DNA of 64,000 nucleotides from Thiovibrio frasassiensis (GCF_029607905.1 NZ_JAPHEH010000001.1:1641530-1705529), one strand, 5' to 3'. Shown: positions 28,044 through 37,094, numbered from the stretch's first letter. Numbers and translations: made by a program. The notes: generated by a model from the letters alone, not told the origin.

Positions 28044-28652
28044 ATGACGCTATCCCTTCCCTCTTGGTTGACCCTGCCCGTTTTGGTTTTTTTCTATCGG
28101 CCTCTGACCCGTTTTTTTCCGAAGATGGACAAGGATGGCTATGTTCGGAAGGTCGTGGCGGCAGGGAACCGCTTTTTTCGGCAAAGGTTTGTCAGTACCC
28201 CTTACGGAGAAAGGATGCTTTTTTTGCCCTATTGTCTGCGGGGCGAAGGGTGTCCAACGGTTATTGATCAGGAAAAGGGGTTGGCTTGTCAGCCCGATTG
28301 CCGGATTCCCTGCCGGTTGCGGGAGATGCGGGAGATGGCATTGGCTTTAGGGTACCTGGATGTTTCCGTGGTGGTGAGCGGCAGACTGCATAAGAAGGAC
28401 GGGGTGTTGCGCAGTCGGGATTTCCTCGTGCGTCGGATCGAAGAGCGGAAGCCGCGCGCGGTCCTCGGCTGTCTGTGTACCCGGGATCTGCGGGAAAAAT
28501 ATCTCCGTTCCGCCAATATCTCTCCCGAGGGCTCCCTGGGAGGGCATGGACTGAAGGTTATTCCCCAGGTGTGTCTGCTCAAGGATTGCAACTGTCGGCA
28601 AAGCTCCGTGGACTGGCAGGAGCTTGAATCGCTTATTCGGGCGAAGGAATAA
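28044..28652 (+). CDS. DUF116 family Cys-rich protein
   Basis: 202 residues from ATG 28044 (the frame is open upstream). A hydrophobic N-terminus (LTLPVLVFFYRPLTRFF) could be a membrane anchor. The Cys-rich region LPYCLRGEGCPTVI then CQPDCRIPCRLREM matches DUF116, a family suspected of binding a metal or iron-sulfur centre. A Rossmann-like half with further Cys (AVLGCLCTRDLREKYL; PQVCLLKDCNC) completes the domain. Function unknown. It follows the FliS-like gene by 127 bases on the same strand. Confidence 0.75.
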   Translation: MTLSLPSWLTLPVLVFFYRPLTRFFPKMDKDGYVRKVVAAGNRFFRQRFVSTPYGERMLFLPYCLRGEGCPTVIDQEKGLACQPDCRIPCRLREMREMALALGYLDVSVVVSGRLHKKDGVLRSRDFLVRRIEERKPRAVLGCLCTRDLREKYLRSANISPEGSLGGHGLKVIPQVCLLKDCNCRQSSVDWQELESLIRAKE

Positions 28653-28808
28653 ATGCAGTCTTGGGTGTAAATGGCAAAGAGAAACAAACTAAAGCAAGCA
28701 TGAAATTCTTGCTCTCAAATTCTCGTTAAATGTGAGGGGGCAGGGTATTGTGGCTTAGGATATTTCCGGCAGGACAAGATCAACGGCATTAAAAAAATTG
28801 GATACAGC

Positions 28809-30689
28809 GTGGATAATCAGGAACTGAGCGCACTATTCATGCGTGTTGTCGATACGGCAAACGTGGAGTTTTATCTGATCAATGCCGAAGGCGGCTTTGC
28901 CTATGTGAACCGGGCTGCCGCCGGAAGCCTCGGCTATACCGAGGCAGAATTCCTTTCCTTAACCCTTGCCGATATTGATCCGGAAGTCGGCCCCAGGGTC
29001 GGGGAGCTGTGGCCCGAGTGGAAAAAACAGGGGGACCTGCATCTTGAAACCACGCACCGAACCAAGAGCGGCGAGATTGTCCAGAAAGAAGTCAATGCAA
29101 CCTGCATCACCGTTGACGGGGTAGATTATATCGGCGCTTTTGTTCGGGATATCACCGAGCGTAAGCGCATGGAAACAGCTCTGCGGGAAAGCGGGGAGCA
29201 ATACCGGGATCTTTTTGAAAGCGCCAGCGATCTCATTCAGTTCGTCCGTCCGGACGGCAGCTTTATCCAGGTCAACCCTGCCTGGCGGGCCACCTTCGGC
29301 TATACGGAGGAAGAGGTAAAGCATCTCACCATCTTTGATCTCATCGACTCGGAGTGTACGGATCATTGCATGGAGACCTTTCAAAAGGTTCAGGATCAGG
29401 GGCGGATCGACAGGATCGATACAACCTTTGTCGCGAAAAATGGCGAGAAGATTATGATCCAGGGCGCGGCCAACTGTCGGTACGAAAAGGGCAAACCCCA
29501 TTTGACCCGTTGTATTTTCCGCAACGTCACCGAGGAAAAAAAATTGCAGGCCCAATTGCTGCAATCCCAAAAGCTTGAGGCGGTCGGGCGTTTGACCAGC
29601 GGCGTGGCCCACGATTTCAATAACCTGCTCACCACCATTTTAAGTTACAGCGAGCTCTATCTCAGGCGGCTGCCAGAGAGTGATCCCCTGGCGAACGCCC
29701 TGCGTGCTATTCGTGAGGCCGGCATCCGGGGCGCGGCCCTGACCCGTCAGTTGCTCACCTTCAGCCGCCATCAGGTTGTGGATGTGCGGGTTATTGAACT
29801 GGGCAGTCTTGTCTCCGGTTTGAGCAGCATGATCCGGCGACTTATCCATCCAGGCATTCATTGTACGGTGGAGGTGGTGCCCGGCGGACAGGGACGGATT
29901 CTTGCCGATCAGCACCAGCTTGAGCAGGTACTGCTGAATCTGGCCATCAATGCGCGAGACGCCATGCCCGATGGTGGTGCCTTGACCATTTCCTGCCGTG
30001 AGGAAGTTCTGGAGCAGAGTGAATTTTCCAATTTTGCCAATATCGAACCAGGGCAGTATGTTGTTCTTGTGGTGAGCGACACCGGGCAAGGCATGAGCAC
30101 GGAGGTGCAGGAACATATCTTCGAGCCGTTTTTTACCACCAAGCCCCAGGGCAAGGGAACGGGTCTTGGCCTTGCCACGGCCTATGGTATTGTCAAACAG
30201 CATAGCGGCTACATTGCGGTTGAGAGCGAGCCTGGCAAGGGAACCACCTTCCGCCTCTATTTTCCCAGAGTAGAGGCTCCGGTGGAGGCCGTGGTAACAG
30301 GGGCGGCCCTGGAGGCATTGCAGGGGAATGAGGCCATTCTCGTGGTTGACGATGAACCCGAGATCCTTGCCGTTCTTCGCCACTCCCTTGAGTCCATGGG
30401 CTACACCGTGCTCACGGCAGCATCTTCCGCGGAAGCCCTGCTTCTGGTCGAACAGGGCAAGGAAAAGATCGACCTCATGCTCACCGATGTGGTCATGCCC
30501 GGGATGACCGGCCACGTTCTGGCCGCAAGGGTACAGGCGGTTGATCCTCGTATCCGGGTGTTGTTCATGTCAGGCTATACCGATTCCATGCTCGAAGAAT
30601 ATGGCGTTTCCCGAACGCATGCCAATTTCATCAGTAAACCGCTTTCGCCGGGTGAACTTGCCGTGAAGCTCCGCAAGATGCTGGCGTAA
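28809..30689 (+). CDS. Hybrid PAS sensor histidine kinase with receiver domain
   Basis: 626 residues, no TM segment, hence cytoplasmic. Two PAS domains (about 10-120 and 130-255, each ending in a PAC-like DITERKR or NVTEEKK) are followed by HisKA (His in [19 protein letters not shown]) and HATPase_c (N box [17 protein letters not shown]1 DTGQGMS; G2 [11 protein letters not shown]). A C-terminal receiver contains the Asp in [13 protein letters not shown] and the Lys in [10 protein letters not shown] at 28809 is the start. No output regulator adjoins, but the NtrC-type regulator lies four genes downstream. A terminator follows. Confidence 0.92.
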   Translation: MDNQELSALFMRVVDTANVEFYLINAEGGFAYVNRAAAGSLGYTEAEFLSLTLADIDPEVGPRVGELWPEWKKQGDLHLETTHRTKSGEIVQKEVNATCITVDGVDYIGAFVRDITERKRMETALRESGEQYRDLFESASDLIQFVRPDGSFIQVNPAWRATFGYTEEEVKHLTIFDLIDSECTDHCMETFQKVQDQGRIDRIDTTFVAKNGEKIMIQGAANCRYEKGKPHLTRCIFRNVTEEKKLQAQLLQSQKLEAVGRLTSGVAHDFNNLLTTILSYSELYLRRLPESDPLANALRAIREAGIRGAALTRQLLTFSRHQVVDVRVIELGSLVSGLSSMIRRLIHPGIHCTVEVVPGGQGRILADQHQLEQVLLNLAINARDAMPDGGALTISCREEVLEQSEFSNFANIEPGQYVVLVVSDTGQGMSTEVQEHIFEPFFTTKPQGKGTGLGLATAYGIVKQHSGYIAVESEPGKGTTFRLYFPRVEAPVEAVVTGAALEALQGNEAILVVDDEPEILAVLRHSLESMGYTVLTAASSAEALLLVEQGKEKIDLMLTDVVMPGMTGHVLAARVQAVDPRIRVLFMSGYTDSMLEEYGVSRTHANFISKPLSPGELAVKLRKMLA

Positions 30690-30741
30690 TTCCGCGGGGA
30701 ATGATTGTGGCTAGCGGTGCCAGCCTGGCTCCATCTCTTCG

Positions 30742-30761
30742 GTGCGGTTCCGCACTTTTTT
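30742..30761 (+). terminator. Short rho-independent terminator
   Basis: GTGCG (30742-30746), GTTC loop, CGCAC (30751-30755), then six T. It ends the hybrid-kinase transcript and so separates it from the DsrE-led operon. Confidence 0.7.
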
Positions 30762-30930
30762 CAGTGATCCTCTGACAGTTCTCCTTTCTCTACTATGAGA
30801 TCCCCAAGGCTCTTTTCGTGAGCGATGGAACATGATTTTTTCCGGTTTTTTGGAAAAAACATGGTAGTTTTTTTGGAGAAGCAATGCCCCCCATCTTATC
30901 ATTTACTATTGTCTTTAAAAGGAGGATGTC

Positions 30931-31281
30931 ATGGAGCATAAGATTGTGATCGTTGCCTTTGCCGGGGAAGCGCCCTGTTTTGCCCACGCCATGCTCAACG
31001 GCCTGGATATGCAGGCCAGGGGCTGGGATGTCAAGCTGGTTATCGAAGGAAAGGCCACAACCCTTATCAAGGATTTGGCTGAACCGGACGTCCCCTTTGC
31101 TCCGCTGTATGACAAGGTGAAAAAGGCGGGGCTTATTGATTGCGTCTGCCGGGCCTGCGCCAATAAGATGGGCGCTTTGGCTGCGGCCGAGGCGCAGGGC
31201 TTGCCCTTGGCCGACGAGATGCAGGGGCATCCGGCCATGGCTCGCTATGTGGAGGCGGGTTACACGATCATCACTATCTAA
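30931..31281 (+). CDS. DsrE-like sulfur-relay family protein
   Basis: 116 residues with the DsrE/TusD-like alpha/beta fold. KIVIVAFAGEAPCFAHAMLN forms the first strand and helix. A Cys motif CVCRACANKMG (C-x-C-x2-C) sits where DsrE family proteins carry reactive Cys. Family members shuttle persulfide sulfur or bind cofactors. A strong Shine-Dalgarno AAAGGAGG precedes the ATG. First gene of a five-gene operon; the rhodanese domain two genes downstream fits a sulfur-handling theme. Confidence 0.8.
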   Translation: MEHKIVIVAFAGEAPCFAHAMLNGLDMQARGWDVKLVIEGKATTLIKDLAEPDVPFAPLYDKVKKAGLIDCVCRACANKMGALAAAEAQGLPLADEMQGHPAMARYVEAGYTIITI

Positions 31282-31312
31282 ACAATGCAAGGCGGGGAGA
31301 GGAGGGAAGGTT

Positions 31313-32098
31313 ATGGAACTCTATGCGATCAAGCCCTACATCTATTGGGGCGGGGTTTTTATCTTTTTGTTGTGCGAACAGGGGTTTTCCTACCGGGAGC
31401 CCACCGTCCCCCGGCCCAGGCGCTGGCTCGCCAATCTGCCGCTCTCCATCGTGAATGGCGCAATCTATCACCTCCTTTATGCCAGTGCCATTGTCGCCTT
31501 GCTTCTTGCCGGGCAGGGAAAAAATATCGGGCTGCTCAATGCCTGGGGCTTGCCGGAATGGTTCAAGATTGTCGCGGGCATCCTGATCCTGGATTTTTTT
31601 ATCTATCTTTGGCATCTGCAAACCCATGTGCTCCCCTTTCTTTGGCGCTTTCACCGTGTGCATCACAGCGATATGAATATGGATGTAACCACGGCCAATC
31701 GGTTTCACCTGGGCGAGTTTCTTTTTACCGGCTTGATCCGGCTGGCGGTGATCTATACCTTCGGTATTTCGCTTACCGCCTACATTCTGTTTGAAATTAT
31801 AGTGAACCTGTCCGTGCAGTTTCATCACAGCAGCATCAGGGTTCCACCATGGTTTGAGCGGGTTTGGGTGCTTCTTTTGGTCCCGCCTTTTTTGCATCGG
31901 ATTCACCATTCCGTGCGGATCAAGGAGCGGGATTCCAATTACGGAGTGATCTTTTCCCTCTGGGACCGGTTGCTGGGCACCCTGACCACCGCGGTGGAAC
32001 AGGAAAAAATCGTCATCGGCATCGGTTCGCACCGGGATATCGAAAAACTGGGGTTCTGGCAGTTGTTGGCCCTGCCCTTCACGCGGAATACTCCCTGA
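31313..32098 (+). CDS. Fatty acid hydroxylase / sterol desaturase family membrane di-iron protein
   Basis: 261 residues; the ATG at 31313 follows GGAGGGAAGG. The frame is open upstream through the dsrE-like gene, but that part is a frame shadow. About four TM segments. The His clusters of the family are all present: WHLQTHVLP with FLWRFHRVHHSD, then VQFHHSSIR and LHRIHHSVRIKERDSNYG. These bind the two iron atoms. Enzymes of this family hydroxylate or desaturate lipids using O2, which is noteworthy in a presumed anaerobe. Lies 31 bases after the DsrE gene. Confidence 0.9.
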   Translation: MELYAIKPYIYWGGVFIFLLCEQGFSYREPTVPRPRRWLANLPLSIVNGAIYHLLYASAIVALLLAGQGKNIGLLNAWGLPEWFKIVAGILILDFFIYLWHLQTHVLPFLWRFHRVHHSDMNMDVTTANRFHLGEFLFTGLIRLAVIYTFGISLTAYILFEIIVNLSVQFHHSSIRVPPWFERVWVLLLVPPFLHRIHHSVRIKERDSNYGVIFSLWDRLLGTLTTAVEQEKIVIGIGSHRDIEKLGFWQLLALPFTRNTP

Positions 32099-32143
32099 AC
32101 CCGGGATGCGCTTGGCGGAAAACATCAAACCTTGGAGAGAGCA

Positions 32144-32965
32144 ATGAACTGGAAAAATCTGTTTATGCCGGGTGAGGATTTTAGCGTGGCCCAGGCAAAG
32201 GAGTACATGGACGCCCGGGGAGCGGAGGCATATCAGCTGCTGGACGTGCGGCAGCCCAAGGAATACGAAGCGGGGCATCTGGCCGGGGCTATCCTTATCC
32301 CGCTCAAGGAATTGCCGACTCGGCTCACTGAGCTTGAAAAGGAAAAGCCGGTTATCGTCTATTGCGCTATTGGCGGCAGGAGTAAAGCTGCCTCTCAGCT
32401 GCTGGCTGGCAAGGATTTTGCAAGCGTTTATAATATGGCCGGCGGTATTAAGGCTTGGCAGGGACAGCAGGCCACCGGACCGGAAGCAGCTGGGTTGGAA
32501 TTTTTTACCGGTCAGGAAGAGTATCCGGACGGGGTCTCTCTTGCCTATGCCATGGAGGATGGTCTGCAGGAGTTCTACCGGCTCATGGGTGAACGGGCGC
32601 AGGCTGAGGAGGAACGGCAGCTCTATATCCGCTTGATGGGCTTCGAGGACAAGCACAAGGCACGGCTGCTTGCCGAGTACCGGCAGGTGCATGGGCCGGA
32701 AGCCATGCCGGGCACAGGGGAGCGTGGGGTCATGGAGGGCGGTGCCAGGGTGGAGGAGTTCCTCGCCCGGGTCGAGGGGCATCTGCACACCACACAGGAT
32801 ATTTTTCAGCTGGCCATGGGCCTTGAGACTCAGGCGCTGGATTTATACAACCGCATGGCACAAAAGAGCGGTCGGCAGGAGGTTCGCACGTTTTTCCTGC
32901 AAATGGCCGATGAGGAAAAAGCGCATCTTGCCTATCTGGCCGAGGCGCTGGACAAGGTGTTGTAA
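32144..32965 (+). CDS. Rhodanese-rubrerythrin-like fusion protein
   Basis: 273 residues from ATG 32144, which follows GGAGAG. The N-terminal rhodanese domain (about 12-105) has YQLLDVRQPKEYEAGHL and the active-site loop VYCAIGGRSKAA with the persulfide Cys. The C-terminal ferritin-like domain (about 125-273) shows two E-x2-x2-H-type helices: the first contains EFYRLMGERA and FEDKHKARLL, the second ALDLYNRMAQ and MADEEKAHLAYL, consistent with a di-iron site. The fusion suggests handling of sulfane sulfur together with peroxide or oxygen detoxification (inference). Same operon as the DsrE-like gene. Confidence 0.88.
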   Translation: MNWKNLFMPGEDFSVAQAKEYMDARGAEAYQLLDVRQPKEYEAGHLAGAILIPLKELPTRLTELEKEKPVIVYCAIGGRSKAASQLLAGKDFASVYNMAGGIKAWQGQQATGPEAAGLEFFTGQEEYPDGVSLAYAMEDGLQEFYRLMGERAQAEEERQLYIRLMGFEDKHKARLLAEYRQVHGPEAMPGTGERGVMEGGARVEEFLARVEGHLHTTQDIFQLAMGLETQALDLYNRMAQKSGRQEVRTFFLQMADEEKAHLAYLAEALDKVL

Positions 32966-33010
32966 GGCTCTGGGCCGACGCGCATCCTTGAAAAATACAA
33001 CAGGTGGACG

Positions 33011-34588
33011 ATGGGAAACTTTGAGCAAGGGTGCGGAGACGCCAGGGAGCAAGAAATAAAGGGGTTGCTCCAGGCCAATCGGGATTTGCAGCAAGAACTG
33101 GAGGCGCATCGGCTGAGCGAAGCGCAGCTCGCCCGGGAGCTTGTCCAGGCCGAGCTTGCCCTGCGGGTTATTCCCAGCGCGGCCTTAAGCCTGGATCTCC
33201 ATGGCAGGATCACCAGCTGGAACAACAAAGCCGAGCGGGTTACCGGTTACAGCCGGGAAGAGGTGCTGGGCCATTCCTGCGAAATATTTGCCCTGGGTCC
33301 CTGCGCGCAGGAATGTGAGACTTTTATCGATGATCAGGGCAATGCCCTGATCGGCAAGGTCTGCCAGATCAAAACCCGGGACGGTAAGGTGCGGAGCGTT
33401 TCCAAAAATACCGACCTGTTGAAGGATCCGGATGGCACGGTGACCGGGGCGGTGGTGACCTTTACGGATATCACCGAGCAGTTGGAAGTCGAATTGCAGC
33501 TGCGCACCGAGCGGGATAAGTTCCGCGGGATTCTCTCCGCCCTCGACCAGGGCATGCACATTCTCAATCGTGATTATGTCATCGAATATCAAAACGAGAT
33601 CCTGCGCCGGACCTTTGGCGACAAGATCGGCGAGAAATGCTACGAGGTCTACAAACAGCGCGACAAGCCCTGCGAGGTGTGCCGCATGCATGCCGCCATC
33701 GAGCGCAACGAGATCCAGCGCACCGAGGAGATCATGTCCGACCGTCGCCACTATGAACAGAGTTATGTGCCCTTTGCCGATGTCGACGGCCAGACCAAGG
33801 CTCTGATTCTCCTGCGGGATGTCACCGAAGAAAAGATGTACCGGGCCGAAACCATGCGGGCCGGTCAGCTTGCCTCCATCGGTGAGCTGGCCGCCGGAGT
33901 GGCCCACGAAATAAACAACCCCATCAACGGCATCATCAACTACGCCCAGGTATTGCTCGACGACTCCAGCCAGGTGTCCATGGAGGACGAGGCAAGCAGT
34001 CCGATGCAGCGGGAGATGCTCGGCCGGATTATTAAGGAAGGGGAGCGAATTGCCTATATCGTGAGAAATTTGTTGTTTTTCGCCCGCCAGCGTGAGGAGG
34101 AGGCGGAGGTGGTCGCAATCGAGGCGATCATCCACGATTCCTTGTCCCTGATCAAACACCAGCTCCAGAAAGACGGGGTGACTATCAAGACCGATATCTC
34201 CCCTGACCTGCCATCCATCCGGGTGCATCCCCAGCAGCTGCAGCAGGTTTTTCTCAATCTGCTCAGCAACGCCCGTTACGCCCTCAATCAGCGATATCCT
34301 GGCAGAGATCCCGGCAAGAAGGTGGAAATCCGCTGCCAGGCCGTGGAAAATCAGGGCCGGCACCTGGTGCGTACGCAAATCACCGATTATGGCCCGGGAA
34401 TCTCGCCGGAGCTGCTTACCAGGATCTTTGAGCCGTTTTTCTCCTCCAAGAAACCGGGGGAGGGAACAGGCCTGGGGTTGTCCATCAGCGCCGGGCTGGT
34501 CAGGGATTTTCAAGGGCAGCTCAGGGTGGAGAGCGAGCCGGGCTCGCATACCACCATGACCGTTGATCTGCCGGCATATGCAGAGTGA
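33011..34588 (+). CDS. PAS-domain sensor histidine kinase
   Basis: 525-residue soluble kinase. A coiled-coil start (ELEAHRLSEAQLARELVQAE) leads to PAS 1 (about 55-160) with a Cys-containing segment GHSCEIFALGPCAQECETFI. PAS 2 (about 170-270) carries CYEVYKQRDKPCEVCRMHAA. These Cys could bind heme, a metal or an iron-sulfur centre. HisKA has His in GVAHEINNPINGIINYAQVL. HATPase is intact: N box QQVFLNLLSNARYALN, G1 DYGPGISPE, G2 GTGLGLSIS. The partner NtrC-type regulator begins 45 bases downstream. Closely related to the degenerate kinase at 42746. Confidence 0.93.
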   Translation: MGNFEQGCGDAREQEIKGLLQANRDLQQELEAHRLSEAQLARELVQAELALRVIPSAALSLDLHGRITSWNNKAERVTGYSREEVLGHSCEIFALGPCAQECETFIDDQGNALIGKVCQIKTRDGKVRSVSKNTDLLKDPDGTVTGAVVTFTDITEQLEVELQLRTERDKFRGILSALDQGMHILNRDYVIEYQNEILRRTFGDKIGEKCYEVYKQRDKPCEVCRMHAAIERNEIQRTEEIMSDRRHYEQSYVPFADVDGQTKALILLRDVTEEKMYRAETMRAGQLASIGELAAGVAHEINNPINGIINYAQVLLDDSSQVSMEDEASSPMQREMLGRIIKEGERIAYIVRNLLFFARQREEEAEVVAIEAIIHDSLSLIKHQLQKDGVTIKTDISPDLPSIRVHPQQLQQVFLNLLSNARYALNQRYPGRDPGKKVEIRCQAVENQGRHLVRTQITDYGPGISPELLTRIFEPFFSSKKPGEGTGLGLSISAGLVRDFQGQLRVESEPGSHTTMTVDLPAYAE

Positions 34589-34633
34589 ACCGGATAACGT
34601 GTTTGGCATTGAATTGCCAGGGGAGCAGCAATA

Positions 34634-36421
34634 ATGATTGATCTGGACAAATCAGAGACCAGAATACTGGTGGTGGATGACGAAGAAAGCCTGCGGCTGA
34701 CCTTTCAGATGTTTCTCGGCCGCGAAGGGTACGGGCCGGTATTGACCGCCTCGACCTTTGAAGAAGCCATGGAGCTCATCGAACAGCAGACCTTTGATCT
34801 GATCATCAGCGACATCGTCATGGAGGGGGCCTCCGGCATCGATTTGCTGCGGCGGGTCCGTGATCTGGGCTTGGAGTGCCCGGTGGTCATGGTCACCGGG
34901 TATCCCAATATCAACACCGCCTCCGAGGCGGTGCGTCTTGGCGCCTTTGATTATCTGGCCAAGCCGGTGAAGAAGGCCGATTTGCTCCGCACCGCGCGGA
35001 TGGCCTTACAGCAGTATGGGCTCTGGAAGGAGAAGGAGCGGCTCACCGAGGAGAAGGAGCGCTACCAGCAATATCTTGAAACGATCTTCCGCAGCGTTCG
35101 GGACATGATCATCACCGTCGATCATGATATGCGGGTGGTGCAGATGAATGATCAGGCCAAGAGTTGGGCGGCCATGCACATGCCCGGTCTTGCCATCGGT
35201 GCCAGTTTGGCGGAGGTGGCCGAGTGCTTCTCCGGTTTTGCCGCTGACGCGCAGAAGGTTCTGGAGTGTCGGGAAGCGGTGAGCGAACATCGGATTGAGG
35301 TGAATCCGGATGGTGGCGGGCATGTTGTTTTCCGGCTCTGTGCGGCGCCCTTGGAAAGCCAGCAGGGCAAGGATTTTCTTGGGGCGGTGCTGGTGTTTCG
35401 CGATGTGAGTCGGCTGGAAGATCTGGAAAAACGGGGCAAGCGCACCTATTTTCACCGGTTGGCCGGGGTAAGCCGGGCCATGCAGACCGTGTACACCCTC
35501 ATCGAGAATGTCGGGCAGGTGGACACCTCGGTTCTGATCACCGGGGAATCCGGGACCGGCAAGGAGCTGGTGGCCGAGGCCCTGCACGCGGAAAGCCCGC
35601 GCCGGGACATGCCCCTGGTGAAGTTCGATTGTACTTCCATCCCGGAAAATCTCATGGAGAGCGAGCTGTTCGGCCATAAGAAGGGCGCCTTCACCGGAGC
35701 GGATCGCAACCGCGAGGGGCGGATTCTCCAGGCGGACGGCGGCACCCTCTTTCTCGATGAGATCGGCGATATCTCCCCGCTCATGCAGCTGCGGTTGCTT
35801 CGTTTTCTCCAGGAGCGCACCTTCTATCCGGTTGGCGAGGACAGGCCAGTAACGGTTGATGTGCGGGTGGTGGCCGCCACCAACGCCGACTTGAAACAGA
35901 AGGTCCAGCGCGGAGAATTCCGGGAGGATCTCTACTACCGGTTGCGGGTGATTGACATCACCCTGCCGCCGTTGCGGGAGAGACAGGGGGATCTGCCCAT
36001 CCTGGTGGAGTTGTTCCTGGCCCGTTTCAGCAAACGGCTGAACAAGAATATCACCGGCATCTCCGATCAGGCACTGCAGCTGCTTGCCGCTTACCGCTGG
36101 CCGGGGAATGTCCGGGAGCTTGAGCATGTGGTGGAGCGCGCCTGTGTGTTGTGTCCAGACGATACCATCACCACGGGCAATCTTCCGGAAGAGGTGCGCA
36201 GCGGTGGCCGTGAGGGCGGTGCAACATTTATGGGCGCGGGAGTCGAAGCCCCAACCACTGTTGAGAGCAAGGGGGTATCTTCCCTCTCACCGGAAAACGA
36301 GAAGGCGCATCTCCTCAGCATCATCGCCCAAACCGATGGCAACAAGGCCAAGGCCGCCCGGTTGCTGGGCATTGACCGCAGCACCCTCTATCGGAAGATG
36401 AAGGCCTACGGCTTGGAATAA
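34634..36421 (+). CDS. NtrC-type sigma-54-dependent response regulator with internal PAS domain
   Basis: 595 residues. Receiver (about 10-125; Asp in LIISDIVMEGASG, Lys in LAKPVKK), coiled linker, PAS-like domain (about 155-265), AAA+ sigma-54 activator domain (about 275-515: Walker A GESGTGKELVAEAL, the sigma-54 contact loop KGAFTGADRN, Walker B GGTLFLDEIGD, sensor region YRWPGNVRELEHVVERA), and a Fis-type helix-turn-helix (NKAKAARLLGIDRSTLYRKM). GAFTGA is intact, so it should activate sigma-54 polymerase. Two sigma-54 promoters lie downstream at 36725 and 39735, the likely targets. Confidence 0.95.
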   Translation: MIDLDKSETRILVVDDEESLRLTFQMFLGREGYGPVLTASTFEEAMELIEQQTFDLIISDIVMEGASGIDLLRRVRDLGLECPVVMVTGYPNINTASEAVRLGAFDYLAKPVKKADLLRTARMALQQYGLWKEKERLTEEKERYQQYLETIFRSVRDMIITVDHDMRVVQMNDQAKSWAAMHMPGLAIGASLAEVAECFSGFAADAQKVLECREAVSEHRIEVNPDGGGHVVFRLCAAPLESQQGKDFLGAVLVFRDVSRLEDLEKRGKRTYFHRLAGVSRAMQTVYTLIENVGQVDTSVLITGESGTGKELVAEALHAESPRRDMPLVKFDCTSIPENLMESELFGHKKGAFTGADRNREGRILQADGGTLFLDEIGDISPLMQLRLLRFLQERTFYPVGEDRPVTVDVRVVAATNADLKQKVQRGEFREDLYYRLRVIDITLPPLRERQGDLPILVELFLARFSKRLNKNITGISDQALQLLAAYRWPGNVRELEHVVERACVLCPDDTITTGNLPEEVRSGGREGGATFMGAGVEAPTTVESKGVSSLSPENEKAHLLSIIAQTDGNKAKAARLLGIDRSTLYRKMKAYGLE

Positions 36422-36422
36422 C

Positions 36423-36446
36423 AGAGTGTTGCATCTGCAACACTCT
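36423..36446. promoter_or_regulatory. Palindrome, candidate enhancer site (or attenuator) after the NtrC-type gene
   Basis: A perfect 10+10 inverted repeat with ATCT in the middle. Its core TGTTGCA-TC-TGCAACA (36427-36442) is a dyad of the kind bound by Fis-type HTH domains, and another half-site TGCAACA lies at 36455-36461. The same half-sites recur as an inverted pair at 39466-39497, ahead of the second sigma-54 promoter. It lies about 285 bases upstream of the -24 element. It may also act as an RNA hairpin. Confidence 0.5.
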
Positions 36447-36463
36447 GCCACACATGCAACAGC

Positions 36464-36501
36464 AAAAGTGTGGCGCCACAATCGTTGGCGCCACACTTTT
36501 T
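36464..36501 (+). terminator. Strong rho-independent terminator after the regulator gene
   Basis: AAAAGTGTGGCGCCA (36464-36478), loop CAATCGT, TGGCGCCACACTTTT (36486-36500) plus one more T. The 15-bp stem has A and T tracts at its base, so it can terminate both strands. It ends the five-gene DsrE-kinase-regulator operon. The rest of 36502-36724 shows no gene. Confidence 0.9.
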
Positions 36502-36724
36502 GATTTTCCCCTTCCTGCCATGCCTCCTGCCAACCACCGGTTTTTGATCTGTGCCGAATATCGGAGCATTGCTCTCCTAGCATATTGATATTAAACGGTT
36601 TTATTTGAATATTTGCTACTCGCCACCCTCCTTTCCTGCAGTAATCCCATTTATTTTTATTCCCTGTGTAATCAGCGAGTTACGCCTACGCATTGGAAAA
36701 TTGCCTCCTCGATCCGGGGAGGTG

Positions 36725-36742
36725 TTGGCACACCCTGTGCAA
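36725..36742 (+). promoter_or_regulatory. Sigma-54 (RpoN) promoter
   Basis: TTGGCACACCCTGTGCAA: GG at 36727-36728 and GC at 36739-36740 with exactly 10 bases between, matching TGGCAC-N5-TTGCA in all key positions except one T. Transcription would start near 36752, about 58 bases before the first small membrane protein. The sigma-54 activator gene ends 300 bases upstream. Confidence 0.8.
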
Positions 36743-36809
36743 TGTCTCCTAATCAAATGAGATCAACATCGTGATAAGAACGAAAAAACAAAATCATAGG
36801 AGGCTCACC

Positions 36810-37025
36810 ATGAAGAACACATTGCAAAAACAGGGACTCGGTCTTGGCGAACTTGATCAGGCAGCAATCGGTGAGGGAGTATCCCAGGCAGGTGTGGGTG
36901 TCATTCTTGCCCTGGCAACTTTGATCGGTTTATGGGGTATTGCCTGTTTGATCGGCGGGATGAGCAGCATGGGCGGCATCATGGAACTGGGCCGCGGCTG
37001 GCTTACCGCTGTAACCGGAATGTAA
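36810..37025 (+). CDS. Small membrane protein, sigma-54-controlled
   Basis: 71 residues from ATG 36810, preceded by AGGAGGCTCACC; the frame is open 13 codons upstream but without a ribosome site. The soluble N-terminus is MKNTLQKQGLGLGELDQAA, followed by one long hydrophobic Gly-rich helix (about 30-55) with GVGVILALATLIGLWGIACL and GGMSSMGG. No known family recognised. It shares the IGLWG/A-x-A-x-L core with the next gene, so the two may be distant paralogues or helix-packing partners. First gene behind a sigma-54 promoter, with an excellent Shine-Dalgarno, so probably highly expressed. Confidence 0.8.
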   Translation: MKNTLQKQGLGLGELDQAAIGEGVSQAGVGVILALATLIGLWGIACLIGGMSSMGGIMELGRGWLTAVTGM

Positions 37026-37094
37026 ATAAACGGAAAATACACCAGCGATCAACTGTAGATCATAGAAAAACAGAATTCAACAAGGAGAAGGATC

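Noticed and set aside
31274-32788. 504-residue minus-strand frame opposite the desaturase and rhodanese genes
   Set aside because: Antisense to intact His-cluster and rhodanese motifs; shadow composition.
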